A DNA stretch of 64,000 bases from Lentinula raphanica (GCA_027919835.1 JANVFP010000017.1:248001-312000), one strand, 5' to 3'; positions 10,410 to 22,080 are shown, counted from the stretch's first letter. The notes: generated by a model from the letters alone, not told the origin. A program made the numbers and translations.

Positions 10410-11489
10410 TATTACAGCTCTTTGCGGAACATAAGGCGCGGCCGGAATTTTGCCGGTTTTTTGAGAATTTCGAGAATTCATTGAACCAATCTTCCGTCGT
10501 GTTAATCTCGCTCAATTTTGCTCTAAAACCTTAGCCGTTGAGCGCATTCGAAAGCGGCGTGAAAATACTACCATTCGCAAGTTTCGTCCGAGGGAATTGC
10601 TTATTTCGATCAAAAGTTAACTTTGGCTCTGTATCCGTACAAACTTCCTCACTAACTACGATGTTCTTTCGCTTCTGATACACACAAATGCCTCAAAAGT
10701 CCTGAAGATGAATGCATTCTCAATATCTGAACTTGTTACAGTTCACCAACTCTTTGTATCCAGCCACAGCCTGCCACAGCACCTCACAAGACTACAAAAG
10801 TGACAATACAGGTTGTGATCCCGTTATGAGTTAGAGCTGGAATGAGCTATGAGATGCCTTTGAGCCCCTAGGAGAGAAAAAGCATTGCTCGAGCTCCCAT
10901 TGTGTTGCCAGCTTCACGCCAGGTGTGTTGTTTGTTTCTCAATTCCAGAGAATGCGTTAATTTACATGGCCTTGCCCAGCTTTGGATTGATCATACTCAA
11001 AACACTTGCTCAGTGTCTCTTAAGATGTACCCCCGAGACAAGAATCAAGATGTACTATGCTTCTGAGTTATGTCTATGTCAACATTCTGGTAAACTGGCA
11101 GGAGATTGGGTTGGGCATGGCAATAAGCAGGTGTGTATCAGAAATCTCTTTTCTTTGTTCCATAGTCTCACACATTGTTCATTAGCTGTCTCAGGAGGCC
11201 TCAAAAAACTTGAACGACAAGAAGACTCGAGCCATAATTCCTGATGTTTCTCATTCAACTCTGTATCATACAATCCCTGAATAACTTTTGAACCAAACAA
11301 GCAATTCCCTCAGATGAAACTTGTAAAATGTAGTATCTTCACACCGCTTTCAAACGCGCTCAACAGCTAAGGTTTTAGAGAAGAATTGAGTGCTATATTC
11401 ACGATGGAAGATTGGTTTGATGAATTCTCGAAATTCTCAAAAAAACCGGCAAAATTCCGGCCGCACCTTATGTTCCGCAAAGAGCTGTA
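10410..11489. mobile_element. MITE-like element with ~180-bp terminal inverted repeats
   Basis: The left arm TTACAGCTCTTTGCGGAACA at 10412 continues to about 10590 and is repeated in reverse complement from about 11310 to 11489 with scattered mismatches. ACATG lies directly outside both ends (10405-10409 and 11490-11494), a candidate 5- or 6-bp duplication. The 700-base centre has short open frames only and no recognisable protein. It is nested inside the ACTCGAGT-rich remnant. Confidence 0.6.
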
Positions 11490-11537
11490 ACATGCTTTGA
11501 AGCAAGAACAATGTACAGATTTACTGCTAGGTAAAGT

Positions 11538-11620
11538 TGCCATGAGGGGAATTGAACTCTGAAGGAAGTTAAAGGAAGGCTGACCTTAGTCCAGAGTCAG
11601 CGCCTTTAACCACTTCACCA
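11538..11620 (-). other. tRNA-like sequence (possible SINE head)
   Basis: On the minus strand TGGTGAAGTGGTTAAAGGC resembles a pol III A box. GCTGAC...GTCAGC can form an anticodon-like stem, and GAGTTCAATTCC resembles a B box. The T-arm pairing is poor, so this is not a functional tRNA by inspection. A tRNA-derived SINE or tRNA pseudogene is the best explanation. Confidence 0.35.
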
Positions 11621-11857
11621 TTCACATTTTCTTACATCTGACATATGTTAGGCTATATTACTCCTTTTCTCCTAATAATTATAATAGGCAGTGGCTGTGA
11701 CTCTAACACAAAAATTTATAATAGGCACATAGCCACTGAGAAAAGTCATGTGCAGGGTTAATAGTAGAAATACTCACGAGTACAGGAGAATACTCGCGAA
11801 TAAATTGCACGAGTACTTGTCAACACAATTTGATGATTGTGACTCGAGTATACACTC

Positions 11858-14800
11858 CAGCTGATACTGTAAAGCTTTTGTAAAAAGACCTGATGAGTTA
11901 TCCAGGAGCTTTTGAAAATAGTTGTGACGACACAGAGGGGGCTCCGGAAATGGCTCCGGGGGGTGGGCATGCCTGTCACCACCTGTCACATCTGACCTAT
12001 ATTTACTGTTTTGGGTAATTAATAATTATCCAGATATTAAATAAGCAGTACATTTGTAAAAAATCCTGATAAACTATAAAAATTCAAAAAAACCTAATTA
12101 GGTCAAATTGGGGTATGTAAACAAAATAGCCTTATATGGTAAAAAATGCTGTAGGATCTATCTAGGTGCTAAAAATAGCCAAAAAAATCACTAAAAATGC
12201 TAAAAATATGTAGGGATGGTATATAGCCTATTGCAGATCCAGGCATCCGAAAATTACCAAAAAAGGAAATTTTTGATGATGATGTCATCTCGTAGCAAAA
12301 AATCTGAAAAAAATCCTAAAAATAGTCAAAAAATTCAGGGGTGCCTTGTTGGCCCTGAAAATGCAAAATAAAAAAAATACGCAACAAGTGTAAAAATTTT
12401 TGTTACTCCAAATCATACCAAATCCACTATATAGTCAGTATATATAATGTATATGCTATATTTAGCATCCTAGTACCCTCATTGGGCTAAAAATAGAACT
12501 TAATCTCATCTGGTAGCAAAAAATCTGAAAAAATGATAAAAAATACTCAAAAAATTTAGGGGTGCCTCATTGGCCCTGAAAATGCAAAATAAAAAATTTA
12601 CACGACACAATTGAAAAACAACATCATTCCAAATCTTATCAAATTTACTATATAGTTAGTATATATTATGTATATACTATTTATAGCATCCCTAGTACCC
12701 TCAATCACTTATATCACTCAAGAATCCTACCAAACTGACAACATTGAGTAAATGTAATGTACATGGTATTTTTAGCACACCTAGTACCCTTAAAAACTCA
12801 GAACAATTTATATCACTCAATATGTTCAGTATACTTAGTACTCATCACATTTAACACACTAAAACTCGGAACAGTACTTATATGTATCATACTTAACACA
12901 GTTGGCAATGAAAATACTCAAAACAGTGTTATCAGTCACTATACTTAACACACTTAACAGTCAAAAAGTCGGAATAATGTTACTTGATATACATAACACA
13001 CTCATTGTTATACTACAACACACTTATAACAACGAGTTTTGGGCGCTTATGGGTGCTTATTTGGTATTTTTGAGTCGAAATTCTTTAATAGCACACTCAA
13101 TAATTTTTGTGTGGGGTTTATACTGTGTAAGGATGTTGTTTATATCATACTACACTTGATACAATTTGGAGAACTCAAGATTACAGCCTGTGGGGCTGGC
13201 TATATTGTGATCTTTTGTAATATAATAGTGTTTTATGTAAATGTCAATGCATATGTCCATGTAATGCAAGTATACTGATAGTGGTTCATGAAGGAATGAC
13301 TCCTACAGTCTACTAGAAGTGTCTGGACATGGTTCAGATACTCACTATGACTATTGGACTCTGTGATATATATGTACATGTTTCATGTACACTATAGATG
13401 TCTACACCTACATGTAACAATAGATGTCATATTCAATGACCCCCATTACAGATCTCTTGGCTGTATCACATAGAGTTAGCATGGAATAGGTTGTAGGATG
13501 ACTCTTTCCATGACCCAGTCGCAGTTTGACTTCATAACATGGGTGTATGCATTGACATTTACATAAAACACTGTTATATCACAAAAGATCACAATATAGC
13601 CAGCCCCACAGGCTGTAATCTTGAGTTCTCCAAATTGTATCAAGTGTAGTATGATATAAACAACATCCTTACACAGTATAAACCCCACACAAAAATTATT
13701 GAGTGTGCTATTAAAGAATTTCGACTCAAAAATACCAAATAAGCACCCATAAGCGCCCAAAACTCGTTGTTATAAGTGTGTTGTAGTATAACAATGAGTG
13801 TGTTATGTATATCAAGTAACATTATTCCGACTTTTTGACTGTTAAGTGTGTTAAGTATAGTGACTGATAACACTGTTTTGAGTATTTTCATTGCCAACTG
13901 TGTTAAGTATGATACATATAAGTACTGTTCCGAGTTTTAGTGTGTTAAATGTGATGAGTACTAAGTATACTGAACATATTGAGTGATATAAATTGTTCTG
14001 AGTTTTTAAGGGTACTAGGTGTGCTAAAAATACCATGTACATTACATTTACTCAATGTTGTCAGTTTGGTAGGATTCTTGAGTGATATAAGTGATTGAGG
14101 GTACTAGGGATGCTATAAATAGTATATACATAATATATACTAACTATATAGTAAATTTGATAAGATTTGGAATGATGTTGTTTTTCAATTGTGTCGTGTA
14201 AATTTTTTTATTTTGCATTTTCAGGGCCAATGAGGCACCCCTAAATTTTTTGAGTATTTTTTATCATTTTTTCAGATTTTTTGCTACCAGATGAGATTAA
14301 GTTCTATTTTTAGCCCAATGAGGGTACTAGGATGCTAAATATAGCATATACATTATATATACTGACTATATAGTGGATTTGGTATGATTTGGAGTAACAA
14401 AAATTTTTACACTTGTTGCGTATTTTTTTTATTTTGCATTTTCAGGGCCAACAAGGCACCCCTGAATTTTTTGACTATTTTTAGGATTTTTTTCAGATTT
14501 TTTGCTACGAGATGACATCATCATCAAAAATTTCCTTTTTTTGGTAATTTTCGGATGCCTGGATCTGCAATAGGCTATATACCATCCCTACATATTTTTA
14601 GCATTTTTAGTGATTTTTTTGGCTATTTTTAGCACCTAGATAGATCCTACAGCATTTTTTACCATATAAGGCTATTTTGTTTACATACCCCAATTTGACC
14701 TAATTAGGTTTTTTTGAATTTTTATAGTTTATCAGGATTTTTTACAAATGTACTGCTTATTTAATATCTGGATAATTATTAATTACCCAAAACAGTAAAT

Positions 14801-14943
14801 ATAGGTCAGATGTGACAGGTGGTGACAGGCATGCCCACCCCCCGGAGCCATTTCCGGAGCCCCCTCTGTGTCGTCACAACTATTTTCAAAAGCTCCTGGA
14901 TAACTCATCAGGTCTTTTTACAAAAGCTTCACAGTATTCTGTG
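11858..14943. mobile_element. foldback element copy 2 (3086 bp)
   Basis: It has the same ends and inverted arms as copy 1 and is nearly identical to it, with an intact centre (about 13200-13600). Unlike copies 1 and 3, its flanks do not match: TACACTC on the left against CCTTTGA on the right. The left flank is the ACTCGAGT-rich remnant, while the right flank is the second exon of KDZ transposase 1 (CFRCQKSSK). This fits ectopic recombination or a deletion starting at the element, and explains the missing middle of the transposase gene. Confidence 0.85.
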
Positions 14944-15544
14944 CCTTTGAGGATTTTTGACAGCGGAAACAAGTCTCCAAATTTCCATCGCCGCGTCCTT
15001 CGTTTCTGATCATCTCCGCAAGGTAGTCGTCCGCGACCGCCTTCCATTCGAGAAGGGGCTGGTCCTACAACAAGAATCGGTAAGTATCAGAATTTTCCTA
15101 GAATATGACCCCACTCACAGATGTGAGATATCGTCTCGACGCACGAGCGGCCGCGGTCCCAATTAGCAATTCCACGTTCTGGATCTTGGTGGAGTCGTCG
15201 ACATTGACAAAAGGGTTTTCTCCGCTACCAAAGGTTTCGAGTGCTGAGGCAAAAATACTCGGTGAGTCTCCAAACGTCGACCCAGATTCTCCAGCTCCCA
15301 AGTGTACACGGCTTCTTTTGACTGGGGAGGGAACCTGCGTCTCCATTGTTTTCCTCTTCACGCGTCGGCCGTCGTTTGAAAGCTCGTCGAGCTGAACGCT
15401 GGTAGTAGCATACGGAGGGCTAGGGGGGACAATGTCGCGAAGCTTCACTTTTTTGAACTTCATGCCAGTCTGAAAGGCGAGAGCAGACAGATACAACAGC
15501 GAGTCTCGCAGCTTGGCCAACTCACATCCGTCGGAGAGCGACAT
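14944..15544 (-). pseudogene. KDZ transposase 1, N-terminal part
   Basis: The minus-strand ATG at 15544 opens an exon ending RRYLTS, followed by an intron and then DQPLLEWKAVADDYLAEMIR. The junction and sequence match KDZ transposase 2 (RRYATS, then DRPFLEW). The reading ends in CFRCQKSSK, the first two cysteines of the CxC2 cluster, where foldback copy 2 begins. The rest of the cysteine cluster, the region with the first catalytic Asp and everything up to MDY are missing from the window. In an intact gene this part would precede the exon at 10098. Confidence 0.75.
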
Positions 15545-15725
15545 ATTGCTTGTCTTCGGCTAATTTTATTCACACAATATTCTGACAATATTCTATAGAA
15601 TATTTTATCAAGGGACAAGGTGAGCTAGAGCCACCTCAGCGCTGCACGCGTATTCCATCGGAGCCTGAAATTTCTTGAGGTATGTGGCACTGTATTTGGT
15701 GAGATACTCTCTTGCTAACATCGTT

Positions 15726-16395
15726 ATGGAGTCCCCAATTTCGCTATCTGCTGCCAGTGATCCCTCTCCCTCTCCTGCTGCGTCGGATCCATCAGAATTG
15801 GCATCGAACGTTCATGATGCAGTTTTCTCGAGGCTGGATGAATTCCCGTCTCATAGTTTAGGTGCCGAATGGAGCGATGGACAGACCACGAGCTGGGGCC
15901 CACCTTTTACTTCCAACTGGGGTACCGACCATCTCACTCGCTCGACTGTCCTGCAGACAGTACGCTCGGATTTTCATTCGGCTAATCTCACCGCCGCTGG
16001 GACAGATGACCGAAACACGGCGTTGGATGATTTGGACAATCGTGCATGGTCCAGTATACAACGTGAGTGCACGATGAATAGAAATGTCGAATCAAAACTG
16101 ACTCGCTATTTGCCTAACAGTCTATCGTAGCAGTGAGCAGGGACGGAGAGACCACGCTCCCTTTCCATCCTTCACTCTACCCCAAGTAGAGCGACGATAC
16201 CAGGAGGTCCAGGCTAGCATCCGTTCCCGCCTTCAACAGAAGGAAGAGCTCGCGAGTGAAATTGAGGTGTTGGTGCAAAATTTGGCAGACAAAAAGAGAA
16301 AGGCGAAGGAAATAGAGGACGACCTTGTCTTTCTGAGGTTTGCAAAAGAGGAACTCCGCGACTTACATGTTATTGCCCATGCTCGATTGCCGTAG
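15726..16395 (+). CDS. small coiled-coil protein in KDZ element 1
   Basis: Two exons are proposed, with the intron near 16059-16119 (donor after ...SSIQ, acceptor CCTAACAG). This joins a Ser/Asp-rich N-terminal half to a C-terminal helix (RYQEVQASIRSRLQQKEEL) that is strongly heptad-like through KRKAKEIEDDLVFLRFAKEEL. The ATG at 15726 is chosen because the upstream in-frame ATG would run into the divergent promoter shared with the KDZ gene starting at 15544. I recognise no family. It is transcribed away from the transposase and has no counterpart at that place in KDZ element 2, so it may be an accessory gene of this subfamily or a captured gene. Confidence 0.55.
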
Positions 16396-16655
16396 ATATA
16401 ATATACATATTGTAATGGAATATCTCTCGAATATCTTCTCGAATATCTCACTCTGGCATGAATAATCAGCTGAATACTAGGAACAGTAAAAATATTTATT
16501 GAAGTAAAGCTTCGACTGAGATATCGGAAACTGGCCACATAAGCGGTAAGTGACTTGTGCATGCTAAGTAGCTCTTCACTGTGTTACATCCATCCACAAT
16601 TTCACCTACATCCATCTACAATCTCGCCTGTACACGATCCTTGATTGACAAGAGA

Positions 16656-17399
16656 ATGTCGGATAAGAAGAAATATGGTATGTGTTTCTCTTACAGATGT
16701 GTTCATAATGCATCGCGAACTGGCCACGTTACACATTAGACCGCCCGAAATTCGAGATATCTCTAGCAGAATATCTACGAAAGGGTCTCACTGCTAGAGA
16801 CTATGCAAAATACAAGCCAGAGATTACTGTCTCTGGCGCAGATTCTGAAAGCAGTAAACTTGATCCTCCAGCTGATCTCACACCGCAACAGAAGGCTCGA
16901 AAACGATATGAAGAGAGGTATGGCAACTTTCCGAAAGTCATCGATAAGTATGATCTTGATATCATTTCTCTCAATTCGATAGGAATAAGGAGGCTAGGCG
17001 AGCCAAAGCCAAAGAACGCATGGCTAAGTGAGTTATCATTCATGAAAGCAGCATCGTCGTTCTAGAATACAAGTGTTAGACGACGGGCTGCCGATCCTCA
17101 AGACGAGCGACATAAGCAAAAAGTATACGAGGAACGATACCGCAAGATGTAAGTTGTTCTGACTTCGTTATTCATGCATACATATTAAACTAATCTCCTA
17201 GCCATCGCGAAGAACGTCGATATGGTGAAGATTGTCGTCGATCACTGTAAGTTCTTTCATCCGTTTTTTGAAAACAAGTCTTCGAAGTCTTTCTTACAGC
17301 CGTTATATCAAGAAATGGGGCCCGAGACCTTTCACCAACTATTGCCAACGTCGGAATGGGTGCTTACAACGTCCTGAGGACTACTCAGCACAAAATTAG
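16656..17399 (+). CDS. small basic Arg/Lys-rich protein
   Basis: Six short exons separated by about 50-base introns give a protein starting MSDKKK. It contains an acidic/polar segment (LTARDYAKYKPEITV) and a highly basic helical region (RRAKAKERMAKRRAADPQ, VYEERYRKI, HREERRYGEDCRR), then ends KKWGPRPFTNYCQRRNGC... with a stop at 17397-17399. Arg/Lys-rich YRE-type helices of this kind are common in basidiomycete proteins of unknown role. A nucleic-acid-binding or nuclear function is only inferred from charge. It lies in the same orientation as the coiled-coil gene upstream and converges on the RNase H1 N-like gene. Confidence 0.5.
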
Positions 17400-17506
17400 T
17401 GTCTATATTACTATGTCGCGTCGTCGCGAGCGGCGAGAACCAAGTTAGGTTGCAATATACGGAGCACAATAACAACATTCTTCATTGATATACTGAGAGA
17501 GCTATA

Positions 17507-18385
17507 CTATTCATCTAGTGAAAGTGTACCGAACCATTCCTGAGCTTGGGCAACACCGTCAACCTCGCGAATCTCAACCTCATCTCCCTCCTGTACAGCT
17601 CGTGCAAGGATTTTGTCTGCTTGAGCACTAATGACAGAAGACAATCAATTGTGAGTTGAAGAACGTTGTAGGGATACATACCTCGAGGGAACCACACTGT
17701 TGAATCTAGGGGAATGAATAGCCCAGATTCGATTTCGGCGCTGTGGCGTCGAAGCCTGTCCAGCCCTGAGAGATGGATCCACATGAGAAGGCGAAGGGGA
17801 CGTGGGAACTGGAGAAACAAGGGGAGGGAAAGCGCTAGGATTAATCCGGTTAGAAGTCCCGATCGGACTCGACGGAGTCATAGAGACGGTGTTGATTTTA
17901 GCAGGGGGAGGAGTGGTGGGGGGCGGAGTTTTGGGGATTTCGGGAGGATGGGGAGCTACAAACAACGTGCCATCGACAAAGCCGGGGGGGTGTTTATGGA
18001 ACCCAAGGCAATGTTGACGCCATCCAGCGAGGGCCTGCTCATATGAATCATATCCCTTGTGTATGTTACCGGGATAATTGGTCACCCGCCCACTCGCATC
18101 AGCCCTAGAAATCAGGAAATTCAGTTGATGAAAGGATCACACATAGTCGTAGTTTACTTACCAGTCTCGATAACAACCAGGCTGATCACCCACAAAAACG
18201 ACGTAGAATTTGTAGTTGCGTCCAGACCTCTTGGTTGGTGCAGACGACCCGTACACCGGGGGGGAACAAGCAGCCCGTTCGACTTGGCTCATCTGATTGG
18301 AGAACAGAGAGTTAGTGGTTGATGTGAGGGACGATTCGGATGTAGAATCTTCGTCGTCTGAAATGGAGATAACAGAGAAGTTCAT
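17507..18385 (-). CDS. RNase H1 N-terminal-like protein, KDZ element 1
   Basis: The start ATG at 18385 is followed by an acidic Ser-rich leader. YKFYVVFVGDQPGCYRDW then continues after an intron with TNYPGNIHKGYDSYEQALAGW. The pattern (Y-x-V ... G-x-Y-x-x-W ... V-x-x-Y-x-x-x-x-H-K-x-Y-x-x-x-x-x-A) is that of the RNase H1 N-terminal / caulimovirus-VI-like fold, which binds RNA-DNA hybrids or dsRNA in known proteins. No RNase H catalytic domain follows. A Pro/Ser-rich linker leads to a short conserved end (RIWAIHSPRFNSVVPSR, then a final exon near 17507). It lies 157 bases after the partner gene stop. Equivalent genes exist at 26724 and in two pieces at 62385 and 22669. Confidence 0.7.
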
Positions 18386-18541
18386 GCTAAACAAGAAAAT
18401 GGGAAAATTTGCGGTAGGACACGGTCCGTTGATTTGGCGACTCTCTATTGTTATACGTTCAATCCAGTTCACGCGTAAACGGAGAAAATGACTAGTAAGA
18501 AATATATAAATTGCGCATATATTTAAAATATACAAAGGAAT

Positions 18542-21500
18542 TTACAGATTGTCTTGGCGAGTGCGAAGGCGTCGTGAATAGCGTTGTTTTTCCTCACCGT
18601 CGGAGCTTTCTGATAATGCACGTTTGCTGGCTTTGCTGCGATGATGAGGGCTGTTGAGATCGTTAACAAGGGACGAAATCAATGACAAGGGAAATTCCTC
18701 ACCGATTTGACCGTACCAATTCCGAGAGAACCCAGGAAATATCGCGCAGGGCTGCTAACCAGTCAGAAGAAGGGCTGTCCAAACGCCGATACCACCAGTG
18801 CAGCGAAACGACAAGGCTGAGCATTCCGTTTTGGCCGGATCGGTCAAATTCCTCCCACTCTCCTTCACCAGAACCGTCGACCACAATCCTACCTGTCGCA
18901 TTGCGTTCGCGCCATTCAGGGTTGATAATTGAATACCATTTCCACCACTGAGTTGCGAAGCCATGTAGATCACCGAATTTCTCGTCCGGTGGTAGGCGAG
19001 TGACTGTCTTTCGATTCTGAAACCACCAGGCGAAAGCTTGAGGACGACCTGTGGATGGGAAAGTAGATCCCTATGTATAATGATCAATATTTGGAGCGGC
19101 AGATAGAGATGAACTGAGTTACTAACATTGCCATTCGGGTTCTTGAATGAATGATATCATTCAAACGTTACCAGATCAGACAGGATTTTGCGCCATAATG
19201 GGTCTTGGGGACAGCCTTCTGTCGAAAGGGCTTCATATGCATCAGCAAGCCATTTCGGACAGCCAGTTAGATCAACCGTTATGCTATCAGCCGACGGAGG
19301 GGAATCGGGTGGTGAAGCCGGAGAGGGGACGTTGTCAGGCATTGACGAAATGGTATCAGCCGACGGAGGTGTATTGGGCAACGAATCAGTGTTGGGCGCT
19401 GAAGAACAACTAGTCAATGAATCAGGGTTGACCGCGGCGGAAGAACAAGTAATCGATGAATCAGTATTGGGTGCTGAGGAACCAGGAGCCAACGAATGGG
19501 AATCAGGATTGGGCGCTGAGGAACCAGTAGCCGACAAATCCGTAAGGTCAGCAGATGTCAAAGGTGTCAAAGAAACTCGCGAGGAATGTTCTGCAGGAAT
19601 CTTGTCAGCTGCGGTTGCCAAATTTGAAGGATTCGTGAGGGCCGTATCACAGCCATCGGTAGCGGGTGCTGAGGGTAATTGTTCCGAGTCAACGCGGGGA
19701 GGAGATTCCGGATTACAGTGAGGGGATGTTTGCGATGAAGAAGCGGAAGAAGTAGGCTGTGAATTATGGGTAGGTGGTACTTGAGGTGCACGAGCACAAG
19801 AAGGAGATTGCGAAGTATGAACAGCAGAAGTTGGAGACGAAGGACCGTTCAAGATGATATCAGTCGCTGTGCGACCTTGGGTGATTTGCAGCATGTACCA
19901 ATGGTTACGCAAGACGTTGTTTGCGCGTTGGAACTCGTAAGCCGAAAGACATCTGATTAGGGGCGCAAGGGCATCGCGGCGATCTTCACGAGAAAGGGTG
20001 GCCAAGTATTTCAGGCCTTCCGGATGAATCTTTGCTCGGCGGTTCGGGTGAAGGCCGAAAAAGTAATCCTCTTCCTCGTCCTCTTCGTCCTCTTCGTCCT
20101 CCTCGTCCTCTTCCTCCTGATCATTGTCGCCCTCCTCCTCCTCCTCCTCTTCTTCATCTTCGTCGTTGTCATCTTTGTCCTCTTCATAATCGTCTTCCTC
20201 TTCATCGTCTTCGTCATCGTTTTTGGAGGCCTTCTTGGAATTTCTGATGGCATTTCGTTTCGCCCTTTCCGTAACGGTAGACGGACCAGGTTCAGGGATG
20301 GTCATCAGTGACGAGTTGTTGAGTATGTCGTTTCTGGATTGCGGGATGTCATGAGCGGTTTTCGGCGTGTCTAATTTTCATGAGAATACGCATCAATGAA
20401 TAAGATATACAATACATACCAGGGGAGCGAGTGGCGTTCAAGAAGAGCAAGAATGAATTCATAACCTTCGACTCAAACTCCTTGGGTTTCCACTCTTGAA
20501 ATTTCAAGCCCTGAGCGGTCCCTGAGCTGATTCTGAGAGAGATGTCAGTACCGTAACCCAAATCATGAGAAAAAACCCTTACGCTAGCACGGCAAAATCG
20601 GAATTCGGATCCTGAGCATTCTGAGGTGGAGCGCCGGCCAACAGGGTCAGCCACAAGCCGGTGTGAGCACGAATCGCATCGAGAAGAGGTTGAATGAAAG
20701 TCAAGAGGTTTGAGCGACATCTAGGTGAACGCCAATTGAACAGTGAGAACGTATTCAGATATTGAGATATACGAGTATACGCACAATTGCTTCTCGGCGT
20801 CCGTGAGCTCCTCTGCGCCTTCCAACGTGAACCCACTGCCAGAGACCAGTTTCTTGAAGGCAGCGACCCGAGAAGAATGTAGAGTCGCATTCTCGAGAGA
20901 GATTCTCTCCTTGACATCGTCCGGCTGGGCATTGTAAAGCTCTTCCGCGAGTTCACACTGCTTCTTGATACATTCGCCCTTGGAAGGAGGGTTATCGACA
21001 GTAGCACTACGATAATGTTCCATGAACTGGTCTCGAAATTCGGGATGCGCCATGAAATGCTTATAATCAGGCTTTCGACGAGGTTTCTTCAGTGTAGTGG
21101 TCTGCTTGAGCTGGTTGTTTATACGCTTAAATGCCTCGCCGCCATTTCTTTCAGCAGGTCGTTGAGTTTGGCGGTGAATCCAGTTTTTGAGTTCCTATCA
21201 CCGAGTTTGAGTAAGCTGTATGTGTATACCTAATGAAAACGCACCGCTTGACCCTGTTTAACAGTCTTCAAAAGAGCCTCCTCGCGTGCCGCTTCTAACT
21301 CTTGTCGTTGTTGTTCGGGAAGGGAGGCACTTTCGTCGCGAAGTATGGCAAATTCAGCTGGTTCTGACTTGTTATGCCAGGGAAAGCTTTGGAAATACTC
21401 GTGAGTCGTGTTGACAATCCATTTGCTGCGTTCCTTCCTCGTCGTAAGAGCAAGATACGTGTCAATACGCGACTGGAGGAATGCCAACTGAGGACCCGAA

Positions 21501-21736
21501 AATTTTCCCTGGTTACCACGCTTTTTCTTCTTCGAGGGACTTCGATTGGTTGGTATATCGGTGGGCTGGGTGCTGGGAGAGGGATTTGAACAAGAACCTG
21601 AATCTGCACCGCCATTGACGGTAGGCTGTGGTTGGACCGAAGGAGTTGGGGTATTTAGGGAAGAGGAATCAGGTATAGCGTCGTCGTTGGGAGATGTGTC
21701 GAGGGCCACCGTGGTAGCCATTGACGTGGTAGCCAT
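18542..21736 (-). CDS. KDZ partner protein 1 (long helical, Trp-rich C-terminal domain)
   Basis: About ten exons read from ATG 21736 to stop 18542. The N-terminal part has KKKKRGNQGKF, then LAFLQSRIDTYLAL and FPWHNKSEPAEFAIL. The middle has PDYKHFMAHPEFRDQF, CELAEELYNAQPDDVKE and LLTFIQPLLDAIRAHTGLW. A very acidic run (about 20040-20220) and a Ser/Thr/Pro-rich repeat region follow. The C-terminal domain (about 18700-19200) has a CPKWL start, two tryptophan pairs and SGQNGMLSLVVSLHWWYRRL. I know no function; similar C-terminal domains occur in many Agaricomycete proteins without a Pfam name that I can recall. It sits just inside the element terminus, as it does in element 2 and the derivative, so a role in transposition (end binding or complex assembly) is an inference. 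Confidence 0.7.
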
Positions 21737-21839
21737 TGTAAGAGGTACGAGGTGAAGGTAGGTAAGAGGCGAGCGGAGTTACCGATTTGGAAAATGGAAA
21801 GGAGAATGATTATATAATATTCGTGAATTATGCTTTCTT

Positions 21840-22072
21840 GAGGGCTTGCCGAGTTGCGGCTGAGGACAATCGAAAGCCCCTCGATACGTGAAAAACTTGC
21901 CGAGGAGCCGGAGGGGCAGCTGTCTGATGATTATGCAAAACGAGCATGCCGAAGTGCCGCTAGAAGCGCCCCACTATAGGTTTTGGGTGGGTGGGCAACT
22001 GCCCCACTGTTATGCAAAACTAGCCTCAGGCAGTTGCCTATATGTTATGCGTATAAGTTACAGCTGCAGCTG
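21840..22072 (-). repeat. right terminus of KDZ element 1
   Basis: Read on the minus strand it starts CAGCTGCAGCTGTAAC, and its motifs (CAGTGGGGCA, CCCACCCA, AAAACCTATA) match the ends of the derivative at 53988 and 58023 closely. Three subterminal copies of a TGCCGAG-N-AGCCGG-like unit lie at 21845-21960. These spaced repeats are candidates for transposase binding. Confidence 0.7.
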
Positions 22073-22080
22073 CTGGATCT

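Larger units (their letters stand above)
10122..11857. mobile_element. hAT-like remnant with ACTCGAGT repeats
   Basis: Both flanks of this stretch (10122-10370 and 11760-11857) are full of ACTCGAGT and ACTCGTG-type motifs, and the left begins TAGAGGTGCTCACGAG. TAGAGGTG-type ends with dense subterminal repeats resemble hAT elements. The right end cannot be seen because foldback copy 2 begins at 11858. No transposase is present. It lies just upstream of the YANMDY exon of KDZ transposase 1, in or next to an intron. The assignment to hAT is an inference from the end sequence only. Confidence 0.4.
4501..22072 (-). mobile_element. KDZ element 1 (degraded, with insertions)
   Basis: Its right end at 22072 is CAGCTGCAGCTG read outward-in on the minus strand, inside a terminal region that matches the end of the 4036-bp KDZ derivative at 53988. 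CTGGATCT just outside (22073-22080) would be the right target duplication. The left terminus has been lost to, or lies beyond, the LTR element at 4500. On the minus strand the order is partner gene (21736-18542), RNase H1 N-like gene (18385-17507) and KDZ transposase (15544-4679). Two small + strand genes sit between the last two. Four further insertions and an internal deletion make the transposase inactive. Bases 4501-4678 are its 3' flank and contain no gene. Confidence 0.75.

Noticed and set aside
10600..11300. Open frames in the centre of the MITE-like element (for example 10885-11244)
   Set aside because: No motif, no relatives in the window and no convincing splice pattern.
20024..20311. 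Hydrophobic plus-strand frame that looks like a membrane protein (also 4652-4990)
   Set aside because: It is antisense to a Glu/Asp-rich region of a real gene. GAA/GAG/GAT read backwards as Phe, Leu, Ile and Val codons gives false membrane segments.
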